Positions 1-10,304 of a DNA stretch of 64,000 bases are shown piece after piece. The translations under genes were made by a program, and so were the position numbers. Source of the DNA: Helicoverpa zea. Taxonomy: Eukaryota; Arthropoda; Insecta; Lepidoptera; Noctuidae. The stretch spans positions 2,604,001-2,668,000 of the forward strand of contig NC_061479.1 in NCBI RefSeq assembly GCF_022581195.2, given 5' to 3'. The notes beneath the pieces were generated by a model. It had not been told where the DNA came from. It did no database searches and saw nothing but the letters and a program-made list of their open reading frames with translations. Each line of letters begins with the position of its first letter. Within the stretch, counting starts at the first letter, position 1.

Positions 1-1003
1 GCGAGTTGACGATGACGTAGTGGTAGGAGATGTGCGTGTTGAGGTTGAGGCACACTTTGCTTGCTTGCTTGCTGTACTGACCTGAGCAGCGAGTTGACGA
101 TGACGTAGTGGTAGGAGATGTGCGTGTTGAGGTTGAGGCACACTTTGCTTGCTTGCTTGCTGTACTGACCTGAGCAGCGAGTTGACGATGACGTAGTGGT
201 AGGAGATGTGAGTGTTGAGGTTGAGGCACACTTTGCTTGCTTGCTTGCTGTACTGACCTGAGCAGCGAGTTGACGATGACGTAGTGGTAGGAGATGTGCG
301 TGTTGAGGTTGAGGCACACTTTGCTTGCTTGCTGTACTGACCTGAGCAGCGAGTTGACGATGACGTAGTGGTAGGAGATGTGCGTGTTGAGGTTGAGGCA
401 CACTTTGCTTGCTTGCTGTACTGACCTGAGCAGCGAGTTGACGATGACGTAGTGGTAGGAGATGTGCGTGTTGAGGTTGAGGCACACTTTGCTTGCTTGC
501 TGTACTGACCTGAGCAGCGAGTTGACGATGACGTAGTGGTAGGAGATGTGCGTGTTGAGGTTGAGGCACACTTTGCTTGCTTGCTTGCTGTACTGACCTG
601 AGCAGCGAGTTGACGATGACGTAGTGGTAGGAGATGTGCGTGTTGAGGTTGAGGCACACTTTGCTTGCTTGCTTGCTGTACTGACCTGAGCAGCGAGTTG
701 ACGATGACGTAGTGGTAGGAGATGTGCGTGTTGAGGTTGAGGCACACTTTGCTTGCTTGCTGTACTGACCTGAGCAGCGAGTTGACGATGACGTAGTGGT
801 AGGAGATGTGCGTGTTGAGGTTGAGGCACACTTTGCTTGCTTGCTGTACTGACCTGAGCAGCGAGTTGACGATGACGTAGTGGTAGGAGATGTGCGTGTT
901 GAGGTTGAGGCACACTTTGCTTGCTTGCTGTACTGACCTGAGCAGCGAGTTGACGATGACGTAGTGGTAGGAGATGTGCGTGTTGAGGTTGAGGCACACT
1001 TTG
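1..1003. repeat. 84/88-bp tandem array copied from an Nf1 exon/intron junction
   Basis: Eleven full head-to-tail units start at 1, 89, 177, 265, 349, 433, 517, 605, 693, 777 and 861. A twelfth shared segment (945-1003) lies inside the Nf1 exon at 938-1131. Units are 88 or 84 bp, differing by one TTGC step in a short internal run. Otherwise they are nearly identical; the third has one A for C change. Read on the minus strand, each unit holds the last 66 nt of the exon, the splice donor GTCAGTA and the first bases of the intron. The array may continue past the left edge. The near-perfect identity means either a very recent expansion or an assembly artefact. Confidence 0.95.
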
Positions 1004-4000
1004 AGGGCGTCGTTGTTGTGAGGCATGATGCGGAACAGTGATACGAAGCAGTCCGTCATCAGGTCCAGCTCTGAGTACCCGGAGATTAGGTTGCCTCGTA
1101 TGTAGGACTTTGAGGGGTTGAAGAGGAGGGACTGGAACAAAAATGTTAGGTTATTTAATGTATTTTTTAAAAAATATCTAGCAATATTGATGTAAACATA
1201 GTTATAGAGAGATATATAAAAAGTTGAAAGGTTAAAAAAACCATGTCACTAAATTAAGCGATAATAGAGAGTTACTGAAAAAAACATTGTCTCAGCTATT
1301 CCGGCATCGATAAGTTTTATAACACCCATAGAGAGATACATAGAGAGCACACATTTTTTTTAATAATTTAATTTTGAACCTTTATGTGGAAGAAAGGTAG
1401 ATACTTTATTAGGTACATATTATATAAATTTTTGATTTTAGAATTAATTAGAGTATGTGACATGTTGGGCGTTTTATCGCTGAGAGCGATCTCTTCCAGA
1501 CGGTCTGTCTTATCAACAAAATGCCCCCTAAGTTACTTTATATTCATACTAGCTTCTGCCAGCGGTTTCACCCGCATCCCGTGGGAACTACTTCCCATAC
1601 TGGGATAAAAAGTAGCCTATAGCCTTCCTCGATAAATGGGCTATCTAACACTGAAAGAAATTTTCAAATCGGATCAGTAGTACCTGAGATTAGCGCGTTC
1701 AAACAAACAAACAAACTCTTCAGCTTTATAATATTAGTATAGATATCGACTACTACTACTTTTTACCCGGTTTTCAACCATAAGCAGGGGATATATACAT
1801 TATACAAGACTCATCTTTAACCCAACTCACCTTCAAATCATTGATGACCGATTTAACAAGTATGAATGTGACATTCCCGGAATCGGCTATGTTGAGGTAC
1901 GTGGACGCTTTGCAAAGTTTCACGCAAGTCACTACAGCCGCTTCTGTCATCTGTTTGGAGTTATTTTGAGGACCTAAAATAAATATATGAACATCATCAT
2001 TCACACATTACAACACCTACCTACACCACAAATTCATACACAAAAAAATTGTGCCTAATGCCTGTTATTCCTTGTATAATTTTATCGGAAATAACCTGTA
2101 TAAATATTATTATTAACACTTCTCTTTTTGAAAAGTGTCAATGGAATTTCTTGCCGGTTCTTCTCCATAAGACCCACTCCTTGGAACCGGACATCTAGTT
2201 ATTGACGTTTTTTAAGCACTTAATAGGTCTATCCCTACTAATATCATAAATGCGAAAGTAACTCTGTCTGTCTGTCTGCTACGCTTTCACGTCTAAACCA
2301 CTGAACTGATTTTAATAAAATTTGGTAGAGACAGAGTTGACCTTGAGAAAGAACATAGGATAGTTTTATCTCGGACTTTTGAAGAATTCTCTTGGAAATG
2401 CGATATAACCGAACTCTACGCGGGCGAAAGCTAGTATGACCTTTGACTTTGACTTTAAGGAAATGGCTAGACAGATTGACTTACTGAGTCCACGTTTGAC
2501 GGAATCAATGAAATGCTTCTTCTTCGTGTGTCGCGGACTGCACGGAGCCCCGCTGTCCGCGTTCACTATCTCTTCTAAAACTTTCTGTTGTCAATATAAA
2601 TAAGTATTATTAGAAGTTTAGCCAACTGCTTGAAAAGGGGCATCTTTTGTGAAAGATATGCAATATGGAGGCATATAATAAAACCGGCCAAGTGCGAGTT
2701 GGACTCACACACGAAGGGTTCCATACCATTATTTAGAAAATGAGCAAAAAAATTACGTTTGTTGTACGGGAGCATCCCAAAATATTTATTGTATTCTAGT
2801 TTTCAGTATTTGTTGTTATAGCGGAAACAAAAATACATCATCTGTGAAAATTTCAGCTCTCTTACTATCGCGGTTCATGAGATACCGTTTTACCCTTTGG
2901 GTACGGAACCCTAAAAATTAGAAGTTTAATCGACTTCAAAAAGGGGAAACTTTTGTCAGGTATGCAATATGGTGTTTCATAATAAAAATGACGTGTCTGT
3001 CAATGTTTTGAAGATGAAATATAAATCTGAATTGAGAACCTGCTCCTACTTTTTGGGATCTTGGTTAAAAAAATTATGATTTACCATGGGATGTCGGTAA
3101 AAAAAATAACATTTATTACAGGAATCAAGGCCCAAATCAATACATACAATATCATATTTATGTAAAAAATATAACCATTAAAACTATTATTATTACAGAC
3201 ATTTATATAATCTCAATAACGCGAAAACGGCTTGACCAATTTCTATTACAAAATGTTAGCTCAAAGATACTGAGATGATTTTTTATATCGTAAAATTGTC
3301 CCTTAAATATCCTGTTCATTTTTTTAACAAGATCTGACCAATCATTTTTGAGTGATTAATAATTATACACAATGATATTGTCACAAATATTACAAGTTTA
3401 GTTAAAAAGTCAACACAAAACTTTGCCAAACAAAATTGAGCCCTAACTCCATACTTACAGGGTTCAAAACCAGCAACATAATCTGTAGAGGCCACATAGC
3501 GACCCTGGATTTCTTGTTATCTGAGAAACTATCTTGTAATATATCGAATAGCGTATCGCAGCATTTACTGAGTTCATCGTTAGGCCGACATTGTACTTCT
3601 GCGAATTCCTGCAAACAAGAAAAATGGTTCAATAGATTTTACTACCTACATACAGTAGAATCCGTTTATTATGACTCCGCTTATATTGACCAACCGCTTA
3701 TTGTGACGTAAAAATTGCACTTGAAGTTTGGTTTTCACATAAAATTCTCGAAAAAAGTCGGGTATAATGACTTCGCTTACAGTGACATGTCGCTTATTGT
3801 GACGCATTTTTAACAAAATTCGTCACAATAAACGACTGACCTGCATTCTACCTTCAACAATAATCGGGAGAGTAATGCGATATCCGACGACATGTTCTAA
3901 TTCAGAGAAAACATTATAAACATGTGTACTTATTGCATATTATTTCTATATTATCTCTCTTATTGTTTTTGTGTAATTAAATAAATGTGTAGGTACATAC

Positions 4001-7000
4001 TGACAAAATGAGGAGATATTTTTTATTTTCTATGAAATGCTTTGTATGATGTCCGTTTAATATGACGTTTTTGTAAAGTCCCTTCGATGTCATTATAAAC
4101 GGATTCAACTGTAGTTACATCATCATCATCTCAGGCATAGGACGTCCACTGCTGAACATAGGCCTCCCCCTTAGACCGCCACAGATACCTGTTGGAGGCG
4201 ACCTGCATCCAGCGTCGACGGCGACCGACATAAGGTCGTCTGGCCACCTTGTTGGTGGACATAGTTACATACAGGGGCTCAATTCTGCTAATTTTACTTA
4301 ATCGACAAACGATTGATATCCAACTGAGACTCAATCACGACTCAATTACGATTGAAGCATGTGACATTCCGCAGTTTTTGTTTTAAACAAACGTTTTTAT
4401 CCTTTTCTGTGATTCTATAATTTTAATAACAGCATTGTCTGCAATTGATTTACGATTGTAGAGCAGACTAGCCTATAATAGACCAATGGCAAACCAATGG
4501 AATGTCATTGGAAAACGTTTGATCTTATATTAGTAGCAGAATTCCCGCTAAGATTAAAACTGTGATTCAATTGATATCCAATCGACACATTATTAAATTA
4601 GCAGAATTGAACCCCAGATCGACCTAATAAATGCATGTTAGAAAAGGAACGGATTTCCCAAAAGAGTACATACGGGAGCACATAAGGAATTTCATAATGG
4701 TGTAGGTATAGAGAGGAGTAAATAAGGGAGTACACAGATACTCCAAAGTCGGAAAAAGGGCACAGGCTACATTTTATCCGGATGCGAGAAGTAGTTCCCT
4801 CGGGACGCGGGTGAAATCGCAGCAACAGCTAATGTACGATAATATATGTATTGACCTGGGGGTATGTATCCATCCAATTCCATATAGCTTTCTCTAAAGA
4901 AGTAACTAAAACTATGTGCGCCGATTTCCTTAACAACTTAAACTTTTGTATTGATTCTGAAACAAACAAAATATTATTATTGTAGATATAACATAGGAAG
5001 TAGTGAAGGGCGGGCGTTTTGGAGGCTGTCTTTTGTTCTTGACGTTCGAAAAGTGCTGATTTATCAGCCTAATTTGAATAAACGATTTTGAGTTTGAGTA
5101 TACAAAATTCCATTATTTATAACTTCTACATACCTTTAGGCGATTAACACACGGCACCGCACACCGCCGCGGTAGGCGGTGAAGCGGATCTCATGTCGCA
5201 TTGACCTGTACTAAATCCGTTGATGCCTAACACACATACACCGCCTGACCGCGCGTTCGAGCGGTGCTCTTTTGTTCGAGCGCCACCGCCCTCCACGGCG
5301 GTGCGCGGTACCGTGTGTTAATCGCCTTACTCTCAACCAATAAATAGCAAATATGCGTTTCGGCAAAAACGGACCGTCCCAGTCACCAGCTTCCAGACTA
5401 CGCCACCACCGACCAGCTGCTTTGTGAAAGTTCCTAAAACCCACAAAGCTAATTCCTCCCGACCCGGGAATTGAACCCAAGGCCTCGTGCACAGCAGCCG
5501 CGCTTGCGACCACTAGACCGACGAGGCAGTCAATCAGAGATAGAGTGGCAGATGTTTTATTTTATTTATTTAAATACTTCTTGAACAAACAGTACAAAGG
5601 CGGACTTAACACCTTAGGCGTTCCCTACCAGTCTACCTTTGGGTGGCGGAGAGAAAGCATTGATAGGTGCAAACAAATTAGAAAAAAATATGTATCACAT
5701 CATCATTTGCCTAGCCTTTTCCCAGCTAAGCTGGCGTCGGCTTGCAGTTTAACCAAATGCAGCAGAGTGCACCAGTGTGTCACAAAGATTAATCTTACCT
5801 GTTAATAGCCGTATAAGCCGCAGTATATCGACGTTAATATGCTGTATTAATTCTATATCTGTATAATCGGGGTTTTCTTCTGAGCTAGATGATAATTCCT
5901 GAAACATAACACATTTCATTTTCATTTCAGTAAACTATAATTTTAATCCTATATCACACGTATTAATAAATAAAAACTAGTAAAAATATACTTCAAAATT
6001 CAGTGAAAGTTCAATCTATAATCGCAAATCAACAGAAAATAAATTTTATTATAGAATCCAGCATTTCAACAGTCAGCTAGTTTTATTTTATTCGTTATAA
6101 TCTTTTTACTTTAGTCCGTAGATATATTTGTTATAGAAGGTAATTTTAAGTTTTTACTATTCATTCAAATAAATATTTTAAATATGTGTACATTTGTTTA
6201 TGTTCGAGAAACTAAATTAATCTCTATAGCTATTAACGAAATAAAAGTACGAAGTTTGAAAATATATATAAAATCATATTCACCTGTAATCTCGCGCTGA
6301 TCCTATTAAACACTGCGTTGAAGAAGTTAAGACTTAGCGCAAACAGTACTTTGCTAGCCAACTGCCGCAAAAGAGTATTGTTAACTGTGCTCTCATTGCG
6401 CATGTCTGTGTAGTAGTAGATTGACACTGTAGGACATAAATATATATATTGTTAAACATATAATTAAAAAATAATCATGATTTAATATTATAAATGTGCA
6501 AGTAACTCCGTCTGTCTTTCCGGCTTTCACACCAAAACTACTTAAGTGATTTAAATGAAATTTATTACACAGGTAATGTGTAGTCTGAGACATTATCCAT
6601 GTGCAGGATGTGGTGAAGCCGCGGGGAAAAGCTATTAGTACCATAAATATGCAAGAGTGTGTTAATAAATTCTTCAAGATCATCAGGATGAACCAATTTT
6701 GATGCTGTTAAGGCTACAATAATTTATTAATAGAAACACGTGGGTAAAATCACAGCCTGTTGATAGGCAGGGAGAGACAAACGGACAGCGAAGTCTTAGT
6801 AATAGGTTCTCATTTTGGGTTCAGAAACCTTAAAAATCCAAAATTATGATTGATTGATTTGATTGAAATAAAAATCATAGAAGACAAATATTATAACCGT
6901 CAATGAAATATTTCACACACAACAAACATGTAACATGTTAAAATAAAACTTACCAATAAACTGGCAGACTTCCCTAAGCAGTATCTTCACATTCATAGCT

Positions 7001-9270
7001 TCATCATACTTGGCTGTATCTTTGGGTTGAGAGCTGAGACATATTTCTAGAGTATCCAGCACTATGACTAGACTGTCGTGGTAGCCTTTCTCCAATTCTG
7101 TTTGCGGACGATTGGCGCCTATTGATATTGTTGGTTGATACTGTAAAAATAAATTAGTTATTTATTCTTTAAATACTTCTTGCACTGTACATGTTAAACT
7201 GTAGGTTGCAGTTATCATTGAACATCCTTGACAGTCATTACGGGTAGTCAGAAGCCAGTCAGTCTTACCAAGGGGTATTGGGTTCCACGGGTAACTGGGT
7301 TCAGGAGGTCAGATAGGCAGTTGCTCCTTGTAAAACACTGGTCCTGGCAACCAGTGACACAGGAAGCCGACCCCAACATAGTTGGGAAAATCCTAGGGAA
7401 ATGATGATAAATACTTCTTGCACAGACAAAGTAAAATGTTCTCTACCAGTGTACATTTGGTCGGTGGAGAAAACATAGGTAGGTTAGGTAGGTGAAAAGA
7501 ATTTTTTTTAGGTTGAATTTCATATTACTGTTTCATTTTTCATCAATATAAGTCATCATATAAACATCATATAATTGAAATATTGCTTTACATAAAAACT
7601 TACCAATTCATTAACTCTTTGCAGTATCTTGGTGAGGCCGGCAATGACTAATGAGAATCTGTGTCTGCTGATCTGAACGAGGCATGCCTTGCATTGCTCC
7701 TCGTTTATCCGGGAGTGCAGGTTTTGTGCCCCAGTTTTGTATGGTAGCTAGTAAACAAAACATCAAAGTCATTTTTTTATTTTACTTTAAATAGGCCCAT
7801 GAAAGCTGTTTCGTAATGTCAAACCAGTTGCACGGTTCCAAAGAGTACAATAATAAACAATGAATTGAGTTGTCATTTTAATCCTTTGGTAATCCTGTCT
7901 TTGAAGCTTTAACCATCAGTGGAAAATATGTTCTAAAATAAAAAAATAAGTGGAATAATAACAATAAAAAAATATATATACAGTTGACTCTTCTTAATTC
8001 AAACCTGCGATATTTCGAACCTCTCGTTAATTCAAAGTTATCACGAGTTCCCTGCAAAATCTCTTTATATTTCGAACTAAATCAATACATTTTGTTGCAC
8101 TTGGTAATTCAAACGAATTAAGCATTGCTATATAACAAAACGACGCGTTAATTCGAATTCTTAGTAGTCCAACATTCGAGAATTCAAAGTTGCAGAGAGG
8201 AAGAGATGGAAAGATTGTAAGTCAGAGTCAGAGAGCAGTCTGAGTAGCAGCAATCTGTTTTAAAGCAGTATGACGGAGCTGTTTCGAAATATTAATTAAT
8301 TCACATTATGAACACATGTATGGCATGCACACAAATGTGTCTTTAAACTTTTGTCATTGTTATAAAATAGCAGTTAACAAATAATAATTGATCAACACTT
8401 AATAATTCGAAGTTTTATTTATTTTCTCTGACAAATTTCGAACCATTTAATATTTCAAAAACTCGATAATTCGTAATATTTTAAGAGTCCCTCGAGTTTC
8501 GAATTAACGAGAGTCGACTGTATATAAATAGAGAAAGGATGCTGTAAATTAGATAAGTATACCGCTGGTAGCTTAGACCCTATTCTTAATAGCAGTGGTA
8601 AACTTATATACTAAATTTTTTAATTTATCTTGTTTTTGTAAAAAATATTTTATTTTAAAAAATTATCTTCAGAAAACAAGTCCGCCCCTAAGACAACCCA
8701 CTGACCGCACTATTGTGTTATCTATGCTCATACCATGAAAAGTTTTAATTTTTAAGATTTTAACAACAGATATAATCCGAAACCTATCAAAAATACTAAA
8801 TAATTATTTTTAGCATGAAACTATTTCGATTCTGATACTATACATATTTAATCACAATATGTCTTCGTTATTTTTTTTGTGACATCTTCGTTCATATAAC
8901 AATTTATAATAGACATGGCGTGATTACAAACTGAATTTATGAATAAATATTAAAAATAAAATAAAAAGAACATCTAAATACCGGGCCGATCAATACTTGA
9001 ATATAATATTATTTATTGAAAGAGAACATGCGCAATAAATGAAAATTAGATTTTAATAACTCAGTCTAGATATTGCTGCCATTTTCAGTCATTATTATCA
9101 TGAAATTTGTGTCGAATGCGGATAAAATATAATATTTGTTTACATCTGTACAAAACTCCATATAAGGGTGGGTCTTACAAATTATTTTTCTTTCGTAATT
9201 AAACTCTTACCTGCTCTTCGAAGCGAGCTATCAACGAATTGGCCCATTCTCCGGGCTTCTGCGTTCCCAT
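938..9270 (-). CDS. Nf1: Neurofibromin, N-terminal ten exons (partial)
   Basis: Neurofibromin is a large cytoplasmic Ras GTPase-activating protein that also modulates cAMP/PKA signalling in insects. The visible part is the N-terminal region before the GAP domain. Exons on the minus strand, in coding order: 9211-9270, 7604-7747, 6954-7140, 6284-6426, 5799-5898, 4856-4956, 3459-3608, 2485-2584, 1831-1973, 938-1131. The frame stays open across all junctions (1322 nt, 440 codons plus 2 nt). Conserved stretches match the vertebrate protein by eye: start MGTQKPGEWANSLIARFEEQ, LDTLEICLSSQPKDT, FNAVFNRISARLQ, SLEKAIWNWMDTYP, WPLQIMLLVLNP, CVKLCKASTY, LLFNPSKSYIRG and HYVIVNS. The ATG at 9268-9270 aligns with the family start. 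Introns hold MITEs, SINE fragments and Helitron-like pieces. The rest of this roughly 2800-residue protein lies left of the window. Identity is very likely; exon ends are inferred from splice consensus. Confidence 0.93.
1132..1830. other. Nf1 intron 9 with a Helitron-like end
   Basis: Non-coding sequence between Nf1 exons. At 1548-1743, minus orientation, there is a Helitron-like or short dispersed repeat: read on the minus strand it ends in AAGCTAGT. The same sequence recurs in plus orientation at 20986-21181. Nothing else recognised. Confidence 0.5.
2232..2435 (+). repeat. Helitron-like short repeat (family a)
   Basis: Begins TCCCTACTAATAT, carries the CTGTCTGTCTG run and the block GTCTAAACCACTGAACTG, and ends GGGCGAAAGCTAGT. 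Related copies lie at 31105-31308 and 60275-60480, with fragments near 6487 and 17255. The CTAGT end and lack of terminal inverted repeats fit the non-autonomous Helitrons of Lepidoptera. It sits in Nf1 intron 8. Confidence 0.5.
2686..2915 (+). repeat. Dispersed repeat with AAACCGGCCAAGTGCGAG end
   Basis: Starts with AAACCGGCCAAGTGCGAG and ends at GGTACGGAACCCTAAAAA. The same ends bound a 2.7-kb element at 40163-42826, and a 230-bp inverted copy lies inside the hAT element at about 35880-36106. No protein is encoded. Lies in Nf1 intron 7. Confidence 0.6.
3653..4111. mobile_element. pogo/Tigger-like MITE, 459 bp
   Basis: Inverted ends CAGTAGAATCCGTTTATTATG and (as inverse complement) CAGTTGAATCCGTTTATAATG are flanked by TA on both sides. 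CAG ends with a TA duplication fit the pogo/Tigger branch of Tc1/mariner. No transposase ORF. Lies in Nf1 intron 6. Confidence 0.75.
4117..4262 (-). pseudogene. RTE LINE 3' end fragment
   Basis: Minus-strand reading ends in RRWMQVASNRYLWRSKGEAY, then VQQWTSYA and a stop. This is the C-terminus seen in RTE reverse transcriptases, and the same ending occurs in the copy at 51370-51693. A short ATC-type tail (CATCATCATCATC) marks the 3' end. Strongly 5'-truncated, in Nf1 intron 6. Confidence 0.7.
4274..4615. mobile_element. MITE, GGGGCTCAATTCTGCTAATTT family
   Basis: Terminal inverted repeats of about 20 bp (GGGGCTCAATTCTGCTAATT and its complement) bound a 342-bp AT-rich non-coding element. Relatives are at 15900-16296, 32391-32920, 47009-47214 and 60501-60896, most with GGGCCCGATTCTCCTAA ends. 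Confidence 0.8.
5330..5530 (-). mobile_element. tRNA-derived SINE, family 2, minus
   Basis: The minus strand begins GCCTCGTCGGTCTAGTGGTC (A-box-like), followed by a B-box-like GGGTTCAATTCCCGGGTCGG and a body with CTTTGTGGGTTTTAGGAAC. Related copies: 29780-29960, 30447-30727, 46083-46240, 47545-47690, 58638-58915. It is a SINE head, not a tRNA gene: no acceptor stem pairing is seen. Just left of it (5150-5330) is an inverted repeat around CACACGGCACCGC / GCGCGGTACCGTGTG. Confidence 0.65.
7186..7408 (+). mobile_element. tRNA-derived SINE, family 1, 5'-truncated
   Basis: Contains GTAGTCAGAAGCCAGT, GGAGGTCAGATAGGCAG and CCGACCCCAACATAGTTGGG and ends in a short GATGATGA run, as in the full copies at 21878-22274 and 63619-64000. 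Diverged. Lies in Nf1 intron 2. Confidence 0.65.
7981..8520. mobile_element. pogo/Tigger-like MITE, 540 bp
   Basis: Ends CAGTTGACTCTTCTTAATTC and (as inverse complement) CAGTCGACTCTCGTTAATTC with TA on each side. The interior repeats 'aattcgaa/tttcgaa' words and has no long ORF. Lies in Nf1 intron 1. Confidence 0.8.
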
Positions 9271-10027
9271 CTTGTAAATAAAAAGTGTATAGTTTGTGTA
9301 AATAAATTAAAAACAACAATTTAATTTTTGCACTACCATTACAGAATCTCGATCACTAAAAACTACTAAAATGATACAAGCACTGTTGTACATAATCTAC
9401 CAAACTGTCACTTTGTTTTGTTAACATATTTCTTGGACTACGTTTTTGCTAAATATTTTTATAAGCATTAGTTGTGTTACTTTAAGCGTTCTCAAATACT
9501 AGATAATTACGCTTTAAAATTCTGTATTATCTGAATATAATGATAGTACTGCTACAAAATTCTACCAAAAAAATATATTTACATTGGGAACACCGACAAA
9601 TGTCAAGTGAAAATCGATAAAATTTGACATGCGTTTCGTTCCATATTACGCCGGAACTTATCGATTTTTATAACATAAAATCTTTATATAGTTGGCACGT
9701 CGATACCCCGCATGCGTGATTCGATTATTTCAAATTATTTAGGGAAAAAAAATTGAAAACGTCTTATTTCAAGATTTCATGAATGTTTGTAAACGAAGAG
9801 ACATTGTATGAGTTTCCTCGATAGAATGTAGAGAATTCTCCGGTTAGGCAAATGTATGTATATATGGGATAAGGCTAGGCAGATGATTGCCTGACTCCTG
9901 CTTCACAAAACTATTATAAACTAGCTACCGCTCGCGGTTTCACCCACGTACCGGGACAACTGCTTCCGAAGCCGGATGGTGACAATTCCTGTCTCTATCC
10001 CGAGTCTAGGCTACCCATAGATATAAT
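9271..10027 (-). promoter_or_regulatory. Nf1 5' flank
   Basis: Sequence upstream of the Nf1 start codon. No TATA box or initiator can be assigned with confidence and the transcription start is not visible. From 9920 to 10020 there is a Helitron-like fragment (CTAGCTACCGCTCGCGGTTT). The CR1-type LINE starts directly after it. Confidence 0.35.
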
Positions 10028-10304
10028 ACTCAATACTCAATACTCAATCCTTTATTAGCATTCCATATGTTACATTATAGGTGGTACATTATAGTTTTAG
10101 ATACAATATGGACCCAATAGGGCACAGCTTAAAGTAGTTGGAGAAGTTTAACAGTAGCTTAATACTAAATTATAATTATACTTAATAACATAATATTAAT
10201 TAGTGTACATGTGAGTGTCGGTGTGAGTGGGTGTGTGAGTTTGTGTGTATGTGTGTGTGTGTGTTTATGTTGTGTCTTATATGCGTGTACTTTTTATATA
10301 GTTT

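Noticed and set aside
1..1003. CRISPR-like regular repeats
   Set aside because: Units are contiguous with no unique spacers, and each unit derives from an Nf1 exon/intron junction in a eukaryotic genome.
5440..5530. tRNA genes suggested by A- and B-box motifs (also 46083, 58026, 63619 and others)
   Set aside because: The boxes lie at the 5' ends of SINEs with long unrelated bodies and target duplications; no cloverleaf is seen.
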